Part shown: in pieces, positions 9,608-18,478 of the stretch
Position numbering within the stretch: position 1 is the stretch's first letter
Layout of the letters: every line of letters begins with the position of its first letter
Source of the DNA: Zygnema cylindricum
Taxonomy: Eukaryota > Streptophyta > Zygnematophyceae > Zygnematales > Zygnemataceae
Direction of reading: 5' to 3'
NCBI GenBank assembly: GCA_037447655.1
Contig: JBBHKE010001123.1
Span: 1-45,614 of the forward strand
Length of the DNA stretch: 45,614 nucleotides
Position numbers and translations under genes: made by a program
The notes under the pieces: model-generated
Databases searched by the model: none
Seen by the model: only the letters and a program-made list of their open reading frames with translations
What the model was told of the DNA's origin: nothing

Positions 9608-11500
9608 ATGGAGGTCTCAAAGTTGCAGGTTATAGGCCCACCCTCTTCGGTACCCATCTTTAATGGAACTGGATTCATATACTCGGAAAGTATGATGACA
9701 AGAGCTCTATGCGAGAAAAGGTTTTGGGGGGAGAGTGAGTTGACGAGTGTGAAACTCTGAGACCTCCATTGGCCCTCAGAGTATGCAGATCCAAAAGAAG
9801 CTAATCTAGATAGTGCCGACTCCAAGTTAATATAAACCCAAGTGACTGACCCCTTGACAGTCAGAACCCCAATATTGATTCACCCCTGTGAAATAACACT
9901 TTCTGTGTGCTCAGTTCCACCACAGAATGCAAAGTTAGAATATGAGATTTGGACACATTCACCCACTTTGACTTTCCCTTAGAAATACAGCCACCCTGGC
10001 AGACAAAAACTCTGACCGACTACACCCCTGTGTAGCCTGGACTCCCCTGAGTCTGCAGCAAAAAAAAAATCACTGAAAATGGTCAAGTAAATTGATAGTT
10101 ATGGCTGCCCAAAGTTTGCCATTTATACAGGGTGCTCTCTGGGAGAGGCAGTGCCTATCCAAAATTTATCTAAGTCCTATTCCCTCTCTAAAACTCTATC
10201 TACTGAAGTACGGCACCAATCAAATTACTGTGTCGTACAGAAAAGTACAGGTGCCGGTGTACTTTCTGTACGGCCATTGTACGACATGGCCAAAATGTCG
10301 ACACGTGTCATATCCGGATTTGTTCCCGTAATCTCCGGAGTTGCCGCAATCCAACGTAGTGTTACCACGTGTCACGCAATGTGGCGGTGATCGCAAACCG
10401 CCAAAATCGTACGCCGCGATCTCGGCATCCTTCGCGGCCGTCCGATCAATTTCGGGTTTCAATCGTGGCCGTCATAAATACCTGCGCGGTATTCTTTCCG
10501 GCGTCAAACAGACTGCGCGGTATTTATTTCGTAGTAGTACCGTACGTCGTACTTTACATAACTGTTTCTATGCTCTATGCATATAGTTCTAGTTAAATGA
10601 ATTAGTATTATTGTAACTGTTTAAATAAACATCATACCCCGTAATATTTAATGTAATTTAGACTATCTGGTTAAGACTACCGGCTGTTGCGGTTGTGACA
10701 AGTGGCAGGTACCAGGATCAAATCCTGGCCCTGTCAAAACTACCTTTTAGAGAAAAACCCCCTATAAAACAACTGTCTGTCTCCTTCTAGACAGCACAGG
10801 CAGCCATGGCTAACTCCTTCTCCAGTCTTCAGTGACTGCGACAAGTGTGGGGACTTGAGGAGGAGTTAGAGGCAGGCTGTCAATATCTACTATTTTGCTT
10901 TTTATTTTGCAATCTCTAGACCTAGAAAATACTTGAATTCCAACAGAGTGGGGCATCCATCGAATCTTGGAATCCCTCCAAGGTTTGGAGGAAGCAGTTT
11001 CACAAGGAAAGCAGGTCCATCTTCAACGGAGGAGACAAAGAAAGGAGAGGTGGTGGACAAAGCAACGGAGAAGGAGACGACATCACCAATAGCAACTGGT
11101 TCAACATTCATGTCACCTATTCCGAGGAACGAGGAGAATGATACTGATACCTGGGACTTCAACAATATGGCGGCAAAAGACATCATCCTCCGCCATCTTA
11201 CTCCGCCATCTTACTCAAGGGCTTGCATGTCCTCATATGCAGGTAGAAAGAGCATCGGGTCTTTGGATGGCTCTCGTAGAGATGTAAAGATGTGGTATGA
11301 TTCAACAACAACAGTTGGCTGATCAGAAAGTTAAGCAGTATGTATACAAAGGGGGGAAGATGTTGGATTTTTGCAATGAGCTTGCTACACTTTTTATGGA
11401 GCTAGAGAGTGCTGGAAAAGATTTTAGTGAAAAAGAAAAGGTTAACTTTTTATTGATGAAGTTACCCGATGAGTTCGAGAACATAGTCAACCGTGTGTAA
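9608..11500 (+). pseudogene. Element B gag (split and decayed)
   Basis: It starts at the ATG inside the LTR (9608) and reads through the primer-binding site as QVIGPPSSVPIF, then is cut at 9749 by the solo LTR and resumes at 10951. A frameshift moves the homology to a second frame (PRFGG...NEENDTDTWDFNNMA), then a third (11297-11500: MLDFCNELATLFMELESAG, LLMKLPDEFENI). Compared with A and D about 280 bp are missing at about 11494, from after the LPDEFENIVNRV position to the middle of the zinc knuckle. Only the second half of the knuckle (CKKPGQYMAEC) survives at 11494. Confidence 0.8.
9750..10945 (-). mobile_element. Solo LTR of the A/B copia family inserted in element B gag
   Basis: It is 1196 bp, TG (9750) to CA (10945), flanked by perfect GAGTG duplications (9745-9749 and 10946-10950). 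Read on the minus strand it aligns with the LTRs at 14959-16024 and 38701-39748. No internal region remains, so it arose by LTR-LTR recombination. It contains the clearest inverted repeat of the family (arms 10234-10249 and 10258-10272) and the tRNA-like module (10658-10730). ORFs inside it are chance. Confidence 0.95.
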
Positions 11501-12322
11501 GAAACCAGGGCAGTATATGGCGGAGTGCACTAAGCTAACCAAGCTTCGGTTAAAAGAGGGGTTGACTGGTGGAACCTCGAAAGGAAAGAAAAAGGCCCTT
11601 GTGGCACAGGTACATGAGGTGGAATCCAAAGACAATGACGATGAGCTCCTATTGAATGAGGAGTGGAAAGCGAAAAACAAGGTAGAAATTCCACGAAAGA
11701 ATAAATGTGTTTTCGGTGGATTGAAAGGTGAAGCCGGCTGGATTGTAGATTCAGGTGCCTCCATGCACATGTGTAAGGATAAACACCTGTTCATTAAGAT
11801 AAAAAAGATTCCCACCGTAGAGATAGTGTACTGGGATGGGAGGATAGTCACTACTACTCTTGTAGGATCGATAGATCTGAAAGAGTTGGTAGAAGGAAAA
11901 ACATCCATAGTTACATTCTCCGATATATTGTCTATTCTGGAGATGAACAAAACCTCATCTCTACGTCTGTATTAGATGATAAGGGTTTTGATACTAGCAC
12001 TTGGAAAGGAGTCTTTACTGCTAGTTTTGAGGAGGAAGTCTATTTCACTGCTGAAAAAGGTAGCGAAGGGATGTTTACGCTGATTTTAAGCAATGAAAAG
12101 AAGAAACTTTATTATGCTGGTGTTCATGATATAATGATGTGGCATAAGAGGCTTCGACATGTGAATCTAGATAAGCTAATAGAGAAGAAAAAGATGGGAA
12201 TGGTGAAAGGGATTCAGTTCGGTGAGAGTGAGAATGTAAGTTATTGTAGTGGATGTGTTCAAGGTAAAGCACACAGATTACCCTTTCCCAAACATCCACT
12301 TATAAGGGAGAAAAAATTATAG
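11493..12322 (+). pseudogene. Element B protease and integrase zinc-finger region
   Basis: Frame 11493-11975 carries the knuckle remnant and the aspartic protease motif GWIVDSGASMHMC (near 11738-11772). After a break, frame 12071-12322 carries the HHCC region (WHKRLRHVNLDKLIE, then CSGCVQGKAHRLPFPK). It is interrupted by frameshifts and stops between 11975 and 12071, and is not expressible as one polyprotein. Confidence 0.8.
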
Positions 12323-12357
12323 ATTTAGTACACACAAATATTTGGGGACCGGCCAAA

Positions 12358-13056
12358 GTGCCCTCACCGGGGGGGAAGAGATTTATGATGACTATCACTG
12401 ATGATTGGTCTCGATATTCTTGGGTGTATTTTTTGAAAAACAAGTCAAAAGCTCAAGATTGTTTTAGACAATATAAACCATGGATTGAAAAACTCCATGA
12501 CACTCCAATCAAGAGAGTAACGAGTGACAATGGTGGAGAGTATACTCCTAACCAGTTTGATGATTTTCTGAGGGAAGGTGGAGTCCAACACCAAAAGACA
12601 GTTCCAAAAAACTCGGAATAGAATGGGGTAGATGAAAGATTAAATAGGACACTAAGTGATAGTGTTAGAAGTATGTTGTCGGAAAAGAAGATATGAAAAA
12701 GGTTTTGGGCAGAAGCAATGAATTGTGCTAATTACCTCAAAAATAGATTTCTTACTTTTGCTATAAAAGATCAAACACTTTATGAGAGATGGACCGGCCG
12801 GAAACCAAACATATCTCACTTAAAGGTTTTCGCCAGTCAAGTATTCAGTCAAGATACAAATCGGTCTAATTGGAAGCTAGATCCTAAAGGAAAACTGGGA
12901 TACTTATTACGATATGATAAAGATGTTAAAGGATATAGAGTTTATGATCTAAAAAGGGAAGATGTAATCTTTGTAAAGCATCTAGTAGTTATGGATGAAG
13001 GAAAGTCTATGGATCCCTTCAAGTATACAAAGTCAGTAAAAATCAGATTTGAGTGA
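12358..13056 (+). pseudogene. Element B integrase core (broken)
   Basis: The DDE integrase pieces visible are ITDDWSRYSWVYF (first Asp), RVTSDNGGEYTPNQF (second Asp) and NGVDERLNRTL (Glu). A TAG stop sits at the start of the Glu motif (12619-12621) and a TGA interrupts the following helix near 12694. A further frame (12718-13056) carries the C-terminal copia integrase region (RWTGRKPNISHLKVFASQV). Confidence 0.82.
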
Positions 13057-13160
13057 GAAAATTCCGATTACCTTGAGCTTCCTAACTATCCAGGCTTTAA
13101 AGAAGATGACATTCTCGCAGGTACAAATCAGACCAAAAAGGACTCGGCTGCGGAACTCCA

Positions 13161-14945
13161 GTGACAATTCTACCTGGAGCGGAAGACGTGGTGGAAATTG
13201 ATTGGAAATCAAAGGATACGGGAGAAGCCGAGATTTTTCGAAAGAACCCACGAGAACCATCTTTACCGGCCACATATTTTGAGGGGGGAAGGACAAGTAG
13301 CAAAAGATTGCAAGAAAAACAGGTTAATAACAAGGTAACAAAACTATCTCATCAAGATGAACCTCAGACTTATGGATAGGCGATGACTTGTCCAAAAAGG
13401 AGCCAGTGGAAGACAGCCATCAATGAGGAGATGGCCTCAATAATGGTAGCCGATACTTGGGAGTTGGTTGATTGTCCACCTAATCGAAAACCAATCAGTT
13501 GTAAGTGGGTCTTCAAATTAAAACTGAAGCCGGATAACACCATTGAGCGTTACGAAGCCCGATTAGTGGCAAAAGGATTTACACAGAAAGAAGGAATCGA
13601 CTACGAGGAAACCTTTGCCCCGGTCGTCACATTTTCCCTCCGTCCGCATATTTCTCAGTCTAGCAGCAGCGAAAGACAGGAAGGTGCACCATATGGTCAT
13701 CAAGACAACCTTTTTGTATGGAGAATTAGAAGAGGAGATCTTCATGTGACAACCTGAAGGATTTATGGAGGAATGAGATGAGAGTAAGGTATGCCGACTT
13801 ATTAAATCTCTTTATGGTTTGAAACAAGCGCCCTGCTAGTGGAATAAAAAGCTTGATGAATTTCTTACTCGTGTGGGATATTTCCAGATCAGCTCAAATA
13901 ACTCAATCAATGTTTTTGAAGATGAGGAAGGAGTTATACTTATTGCAATTTATGTTGATGATTTGCTTGTTTTAAGTAAATCAATGGAAAAAAATAATAA
14001 ATAGAAAACCGACCTTAAAGGGAGATTTGAAATGAAGGATATGGGGGAAGCAAAATTAATTTTGGGAATTCAAGTAGAAAGAGACCGAGAAAAAAAGATT
14101 ATAAGATTGACTCAAAAGAAAGCAATAGGGAACATGTTGGAAAAAATTAAGAAAAATAAAGCTAATAGTTGTACAACTCCTATGAGGTTAAAGAAAGGAA
14201 GTGAGGAAAGTGAGGAAGAATGAGTCATAGTCTTAGACGAGGAATTAAGTCTTGAAGAACAGAGGTTCATGCAAACTATTCCTTACAGGCAAGTAGTGGG
14301 AAGTCTAATCTATTTTATGAATTGTACCCGGCCGGATTTAGCTGCAGCTATAGGAGTGCTGAGTAGAAGTCTAAATGCTCCCACTAAGAAGGATTGGGAA
14401 GCACTAAGAGAGTCTTTAGATATTTGATAGGAACTAGGGATCTATGGTTGCATTTGGGTGGGAAGAATATTGAGATCACTACTTGGAGTGATGCCAGTTA
14501 TGGTGATGCTCCGATGAGGAGATGTACTTCTGGATATGTATAATATGTGGGTGATGGGGCTTGCTGTAGGAGTAGCAAACAACAAAAGGTTATTGCTCAG
14601 TCCACCATGGAGGCTGAGTATATGGCCTCTTGCTCTGGTGTAAAAGAATTGATGTGGGTCAAGTCTTTGCTTGGTGAGCTTGGTCACCTTAAGAGTGGTG
14701 TGCATAATTTTTTTTGTGATAATCAGGAAGCAATTGGTATTTTTGCCAATCCTAAACATCTTTTTAAAGCTAAACACATGGAAATAAGACTAAGCTTTGT
14801 TAGAGAGAAAGTAGAAAACAAAATAATCAGTTTAGAGTACCGACCAGATAGCGAGATGGTAGTAGATATGATGACCAAACCTGTGTCTTCCCCTAATCTA
14901 ATTTTTTGCAAGGAGAAGTGTGGTATGAAATTAAAGATTGACTAG
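13161..14945 (+). pseudogene. Element B reverse transcriptase and RNase H (broken)
   Basis: Fragments in order are the linker (13161-13379, EGGRTSSKRLQEKQ), the RT N-terminus (13383-13660, WELVDCPPNRKPISCKWVFK), the frame-shifted palm with YVDDLLVLSKS near 13950-13982, 14032-14223 (MKDMGEAKLILGIQVERD), the RT connection (SLIYFMNCTRPDLAAA near 14300-14345), and RNase H (14547-14945; QSTMEAEYMASCS, CDNQEAIGIFANPKHLF). At least six stops or shifts interrupt it, which shows long decay compared with element C. Confidence 0.85.
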
Positions 14946-14958
14946 AAAATAAAGGGAG

Positions 14959-16024
14959 TGCAGAAATCAATGGTTTTTTTAGTATTTTCTAGGTCTAAAT
15001 TGAAATATAGAAAGAAGCTGAGGCAGTCTGCCTATAACTTCTCTGTGTAACTCCCACACTTGTTGCAATCACTGAGAAGTTGGAGAGGAAGCTAGAGCCA
15101 TGGCTACCTAGGCTATCTAGAGGTTTACGGGAAATAGATTAGTGGATTTACGGATAGGTGGGTTTACTTATTAAAAGGGAAGATGTCGGATCCAAGATTT
15201 GATCCTGGTATCTGCCGTCCGTTAAAGCCGCGAGTAGCCAGTAGACTTATCCATTAAGTCTAGGACTAGTGTTACATGCTATAGGTTTTGTAATTTATTT
15301 AAAAGTTACCACGTATGATAATTTGTTTAACGGCAATTGTTTATGGGATACATTGATCCAGTTATGTAAAAGTACGGATTACGGTATGGATAAGAAACGA
15401 GTACTGCGCATTTGTTTCTTTAACGAAACAAATACCGCGCAAGTATTTATGACGGCTACGATTAAAATTTGCATTCAGTCGGACGGCCAAGAAGAAAGCC
15501 GAGATTGCGGAAGACAATCTCGGCGGTTTGTGGTCATCGCCACATCGGATGACACGTGGCACAATTACGTTGGATCGCGACATCTCGAGGGATTACGAGA
15601 CCGAATCTGGATATGACATGTGTCGACATTTAGGCCATGTCGTACAATATCTATACAAAAAGTACACCGGCAGCTATACTTTTGTGTACGACAATGTAAT
15701 ATGATTGATGCCTTACATAAGTAGATAGAGTTTTAGAGAGAGATAGGACTTAAAAAAATTTGTAGATAAGACCCTCTCTCCTAGAGAGCTTTTGTACAAA
15801 AGTTCAACTTTGACCCTCAATGACTTACAGCTCGAAGAGCAAATTCAAATATTCTTTTTGGTATCGACTCAGGGGAGTCTTGCCTTCACACGGGTGAAGG
15901 TGGTCAGAGTTTTTTTCTTCCAAAGTGGCACTGATTCTTGCTGAAACACAAAGGGGTCAGGGTTATCCTAGAGGCTTTTTGCAAGCCGTCCATTCTGAGG
16001 ACCTATGGAGTTCTCAGAGTTGTA
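14959..16024 (+). repeat. Element B 3' LTR
   Basis: It runs from TGCAGAAATCAATGG to CAGAGTTGTA. It contains the preserved pre-insertion target of element C (gttac at 15271-15275), a G-box (GACACGTGGC near 15552), an inverted repeat near 15656-15685 and the tRNA-like module at 15191-15262. The 5-bp duplication gaatc follows at 16025-16029. Confidence 0.92.
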
Positions 16025-16029
16025 GAATC

Positions 16030-16402
16030 TGAGGTGAGAAAGATTAACACACTAATCATGAAACTTCCAGATGAGTATGAAGACATAATGTACCGTATGC
16101 AAGCAATGGATTGCTCCTCATGGACTAGGGTCATTACCATGGGGATGATTTTTGTGAGGGAAAACACTTTGGAGCTTCGTAGGGGAAGTGACAAGGTGAC
16201 TGTATTTAAAGCTGGTGGTGACTTGCGAAAGCGTGGTGTGGGGAACGACGGTGACGAGCGGAAGCATGATGAGAGGAAGAAAGACAAAGGTAAACCTTAT
16301 CGGACCTTCGGTGGAAAAAAAGGGAGAGGAAAAGAAAGGGGAGCTTTGAAAAAAAAGGTTTGTTTCTCTTGTAGGAAACCGGGTCACTATATGGAGAAGT
16401 GA
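16030..16402 (+). pseudogene. Element A gag, 3' portion with zinc knuckle
   Basis: Gag resumes after element B (VRKINTLIMKLPDEYEDI), followed by a basic Lys/Arg/Gly stretch and a knuckle CFSCRKPGHYMEK in which the last Cys codon has become TGA. The same region in element D (20135-20511) keeps the complete CX2CX4HX4C knuckle (CFSCRKPGHYREEC). Confidence 0.78.
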
Positions 16403-16408
16403 CCTTGT

Positions 16409-16991
16409 TTGGAAGAACTTAGAAGTTGGTATGTGAATGAGGAGGAACAAGGGGAAGAGGAGAGAGAGGATGAAGAAGATTTGGAGCTTATTCACATCGG
16501 TAGAACGGAGAAGAGAGAAAAGTACACAGAAAATTCCACGAAAGCAACAGTGTGCTTTTGGAGGTATAAGGGAAGTAAAAGGAAGGGGGATACTTGAGGG
16601 AGTTAGAAATAATGAGGTTAATTTTATAGATATGTGGGAAACACAAAACTGGTCTGATAGGGAGACTTCGATGGATTCCGAGGAAATAGGAGAAATAAAA
16701 CTAGAGGGGGTTTTAAAAGATAGGGGAGAAGAGAAATATTTACTGAAAGGTTTAGGGGGGGAGAAATATTTTTTGAGAATAAAATCAGAAAGTGATAGTG
16801 GAAATAAATCCATAGGAGGGAGTGAGGAAAATTCAGAAAATAGGGTAATTATCATAGATAATTATTTAAGTGGAGATGATATAGGGGTTTTTAAAACTTT
16901 AATAGAGACTAGTGGTTTTTGGGAAAATTTGGGGGGGGTGGGATTGACATCACAAAATGGTGTGATGTCACTTATGAAGATGTGCTTGTAA
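16409..16991 (+). pseudogene. Element A accessory acidic segment of unknown origin
   Basis: Downstream of the knuckle the frame reads through an acidic stretch and a remnant IPRKQQCAFGG that matches the residues just before protease in element B. It then enters about 110 codons with no similarity I recognise (NNEVNFIDMWETQNW, EEIGEIKLEGVLKD, ENRVIIIDNYLSGDD). The start of the same segment is present in element D (20620-20813), so it predates the copies. One extra base near 16535 shifts the frame in this copy. It replaces protease, integrase and most of RT. It could be captured sequence or heavily diverged pol. Confidence 0.6.
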
Positions 16992-17227
16992 AAGGGTTAG
17001 CATCTGGGTATGTTTTGCAGATTGGAGATGGGGCTGGTTGTTGGAATTGCAAGCTAAAATCCTTGTTCCATGAGCTCGGATTTATGAAAAATGGCATGCA
17101 AAAAAAAATGTGTGATCAACAAGTTGCTATGTTTTCGGCTCATCTACTGCACCTCTTTAAACACAAGGGAATTCACTTAAAGTTTTATCAAGGGAAAAAA
17201 AAAGAAAAAGAAAAAGAAAATATATAA
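16986..17227 (+). pseudogene. Element A RNase H remnant
   Basis: ASGYVLQIGDGAGCWNCKLK, then the LFHELGFMKNGMQ and CDQQVAMFSAHLLHLFKHK segments, match the C-terminal half of the copia RNase H domain in element B, with an internal deletion between them. It ends in an AAAAAGAAAAAG run. The polypurine tract and right LTR follow. Confidence 0.72.
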
Positions 17228-17298
17228 ATATATATATGTTTTTTTTTGTTGATATTAAGTGTGAATTGAAAGTAAAATATACTAGAAAATAAAGGGAG

Positions 17299-18478
17299 TG
17301 TAGAAATTAGTTGTTTTCTTTGAGTATTTTCTAGGTCTGCAGGATGTAAAATAAAAGGCAGAAAAGTAGCACAGACTGTCCGCCTCTAACTTTTCGTTGA
17401 AGTCCCCACACTTATTGCAGTCACTGAAGATTGGAAAGGGAGTTAGAGACATGGCTGTCAAGGTAGTTAGAGCCATGGCTGTCTAGGTTGTCTGAAGGAG
17501 ACAGGAAAGAGAAGTTGGTAGTTTTATCAAAAAGCATTCACGGACCAAGAATTTGATCTTGGCCCATGCCGTCCGTGAAAGTAGGCGTTAGCCTTATCTT
17601 GTAGTCTAAGACGAGTGCTGGAGTATATAGGGTACATTAGATATTTATAAATTAACACGTTGCAGAATGCATTTATTACATTACAACCCGAAAAATACAT
17701 TAAACTACCACTGACGCACTAAAAGAAATTTGAACGCACTAAATGAAGTCGACATGCAATTTCAACGGACGGAATTAAATGTTAAGTTGATAGGACAACT
17801 CACAATAGAGCCAAAGCACCGGAATGGTGATTTGGCGGTTTATCGGGGAGACGTCACTCAATGACACGTGGCAAGCCACTAATGGACAGGGAATATCGCG
17901 GAGGATGCAACTACGGCTCAAGAAATGACAAACGCCAACGGGACAGCCAGTATATGGCCGTACAAGAAGTATAACGGCACTTGTACCTTCTTGTACTTTA
18001 TAATCGTAGGATTGGCTAGGTACACCAGTAGTATGGGGTTTAAAGAGGGGATTAGGACTTAGACAATTCTTAGGTAGTCGCCTCTCTCCCAAAGAGCTTC
18101 TGAATTTATAGGCCGACTTTGGCCAGCCATTACTGACTGCTCAGGGGAGCAAATTCAGAGATTCTTTTTGCTGCGGACTCACAGAGTCGAGGCTACACAC
18201 GGGTGTAGTCGGTCAGAGTATTTGTCTGCGAGGGTGGCTGCAATTTAAAGGAAAGTCAAAGTGGGGAATGTTATCAAAAAAATCATATTTTAACTTTGCA
18301 TTGTGCGATGGAAGTGAGCACACAGGAAGTCTTATTTCACAAGGGTGAAGCTATAATGGGGTTCTGATTGTCAAAGGGTTAGACATTTGGGTTTGTATCA
18401 ACTTGGAGTCAGCACTACCTAGATAAGGTTCTTTGTGATCTGCTCACTCTGAGTACCAATGGAGGTCTCATAGTTACA
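17299..18478 (+). repeat. Shared LTR between elements A and D
   Basis: It runs from TGTAGAAATTAG to TCATAGTTACA and aligns with 1003-2160. It is preceded by A's polypurine tract and followed at once by a primer-binding site (18479-18493, ggctatgggcccacc, one mismatch to the tRNA-iMet anticodon-arm complement) and a gag start. It therefore serves as 3' LTR of A and 5' LTR of D. A TATA-like ATTTATAGG lies near 18092-18101; inverted-repeat arms are at 17960-17971 and 17983-17996. Confidence 0.85.

Larger units (their letters stand above)
2767..9627 (+). repeat. Element B 5' LTR, split by element C
   Basis: Segments 2767-3081 and 8874-9627 join at the duplicated GTTAC to give one LTR that aligns with 14959-16024. 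It ends TCTCAAAGTTGCA at 9627. The next 15 bases (9628-9642, ggttataggcccacc) are the primer-binding site, complementary to the anticodon stem-loop of initiator tRNA-Met with one mismatch. The gag ATG is at 9608-9610, inside the LTR. Confidence 0.9.
2767..16024 (+). mobile_element. Element B: full-length decayed Ty1/copia retrotransposon nested in element A
   Basis: The LTRs are 2767-9627 (1064 bp once element C is removed) and 14959-16024 (1066 bp). The target duplication is gattc (2762-2766) and gaatc (16025-16029), one mismatch. Internal order is gag, protease, integrase, reverse transcriptase, RNase H, the Ty1/copia order. A polypurine tract gaaaataaagggag (14945-14958) precedes the 3' LTR and is the same as in element A, so A and B belong to one family. 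The internal region is riddled with stops and frameshifts. It was itself invaded twice: element C in the 5' LTR and a solo LTR in gag. Confidence 0.9.
998..18478 (+). mobile_element. Element A: internally deleted copia retrotransposon, host of elements B and C
   Basis: Two direct LTRs (1003-2160, 1158 bp; 17299-18478, 1180 bp) bracket a gag-like region (2141-2766, resumed at 16030), an unknown acidic segment and an RNase H remnant (to 17227). A polypurine tract (17285-17298) directly precedes the right LTR. Protease, integrase and most of reverse transcriptase are absent, so this copy could only have moved with help. Gag is interrupted by element B, whose target duplication (gattc/gaatc) restores A's reading order when removed. 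The left flank is gcatg (998-1002). The right LTR is followed directly by another internal region (element D), so no right target duplication is visible. Confidence 0.8.

Noticed and set aside
10658-10739. A genuine tRNA gene
   Set aside because: The T-arm is good, but the acceptor stem does not pair and the anticodon arm is irregular in every copy; reported only as tRNA-like.
16118-16855. 245-codon minus-strand ORF rich in Ser, Phe and Pro
   Set aside because: It is the complement of the Lys/Glu/Gly-rich gag and accessory segment of element A.
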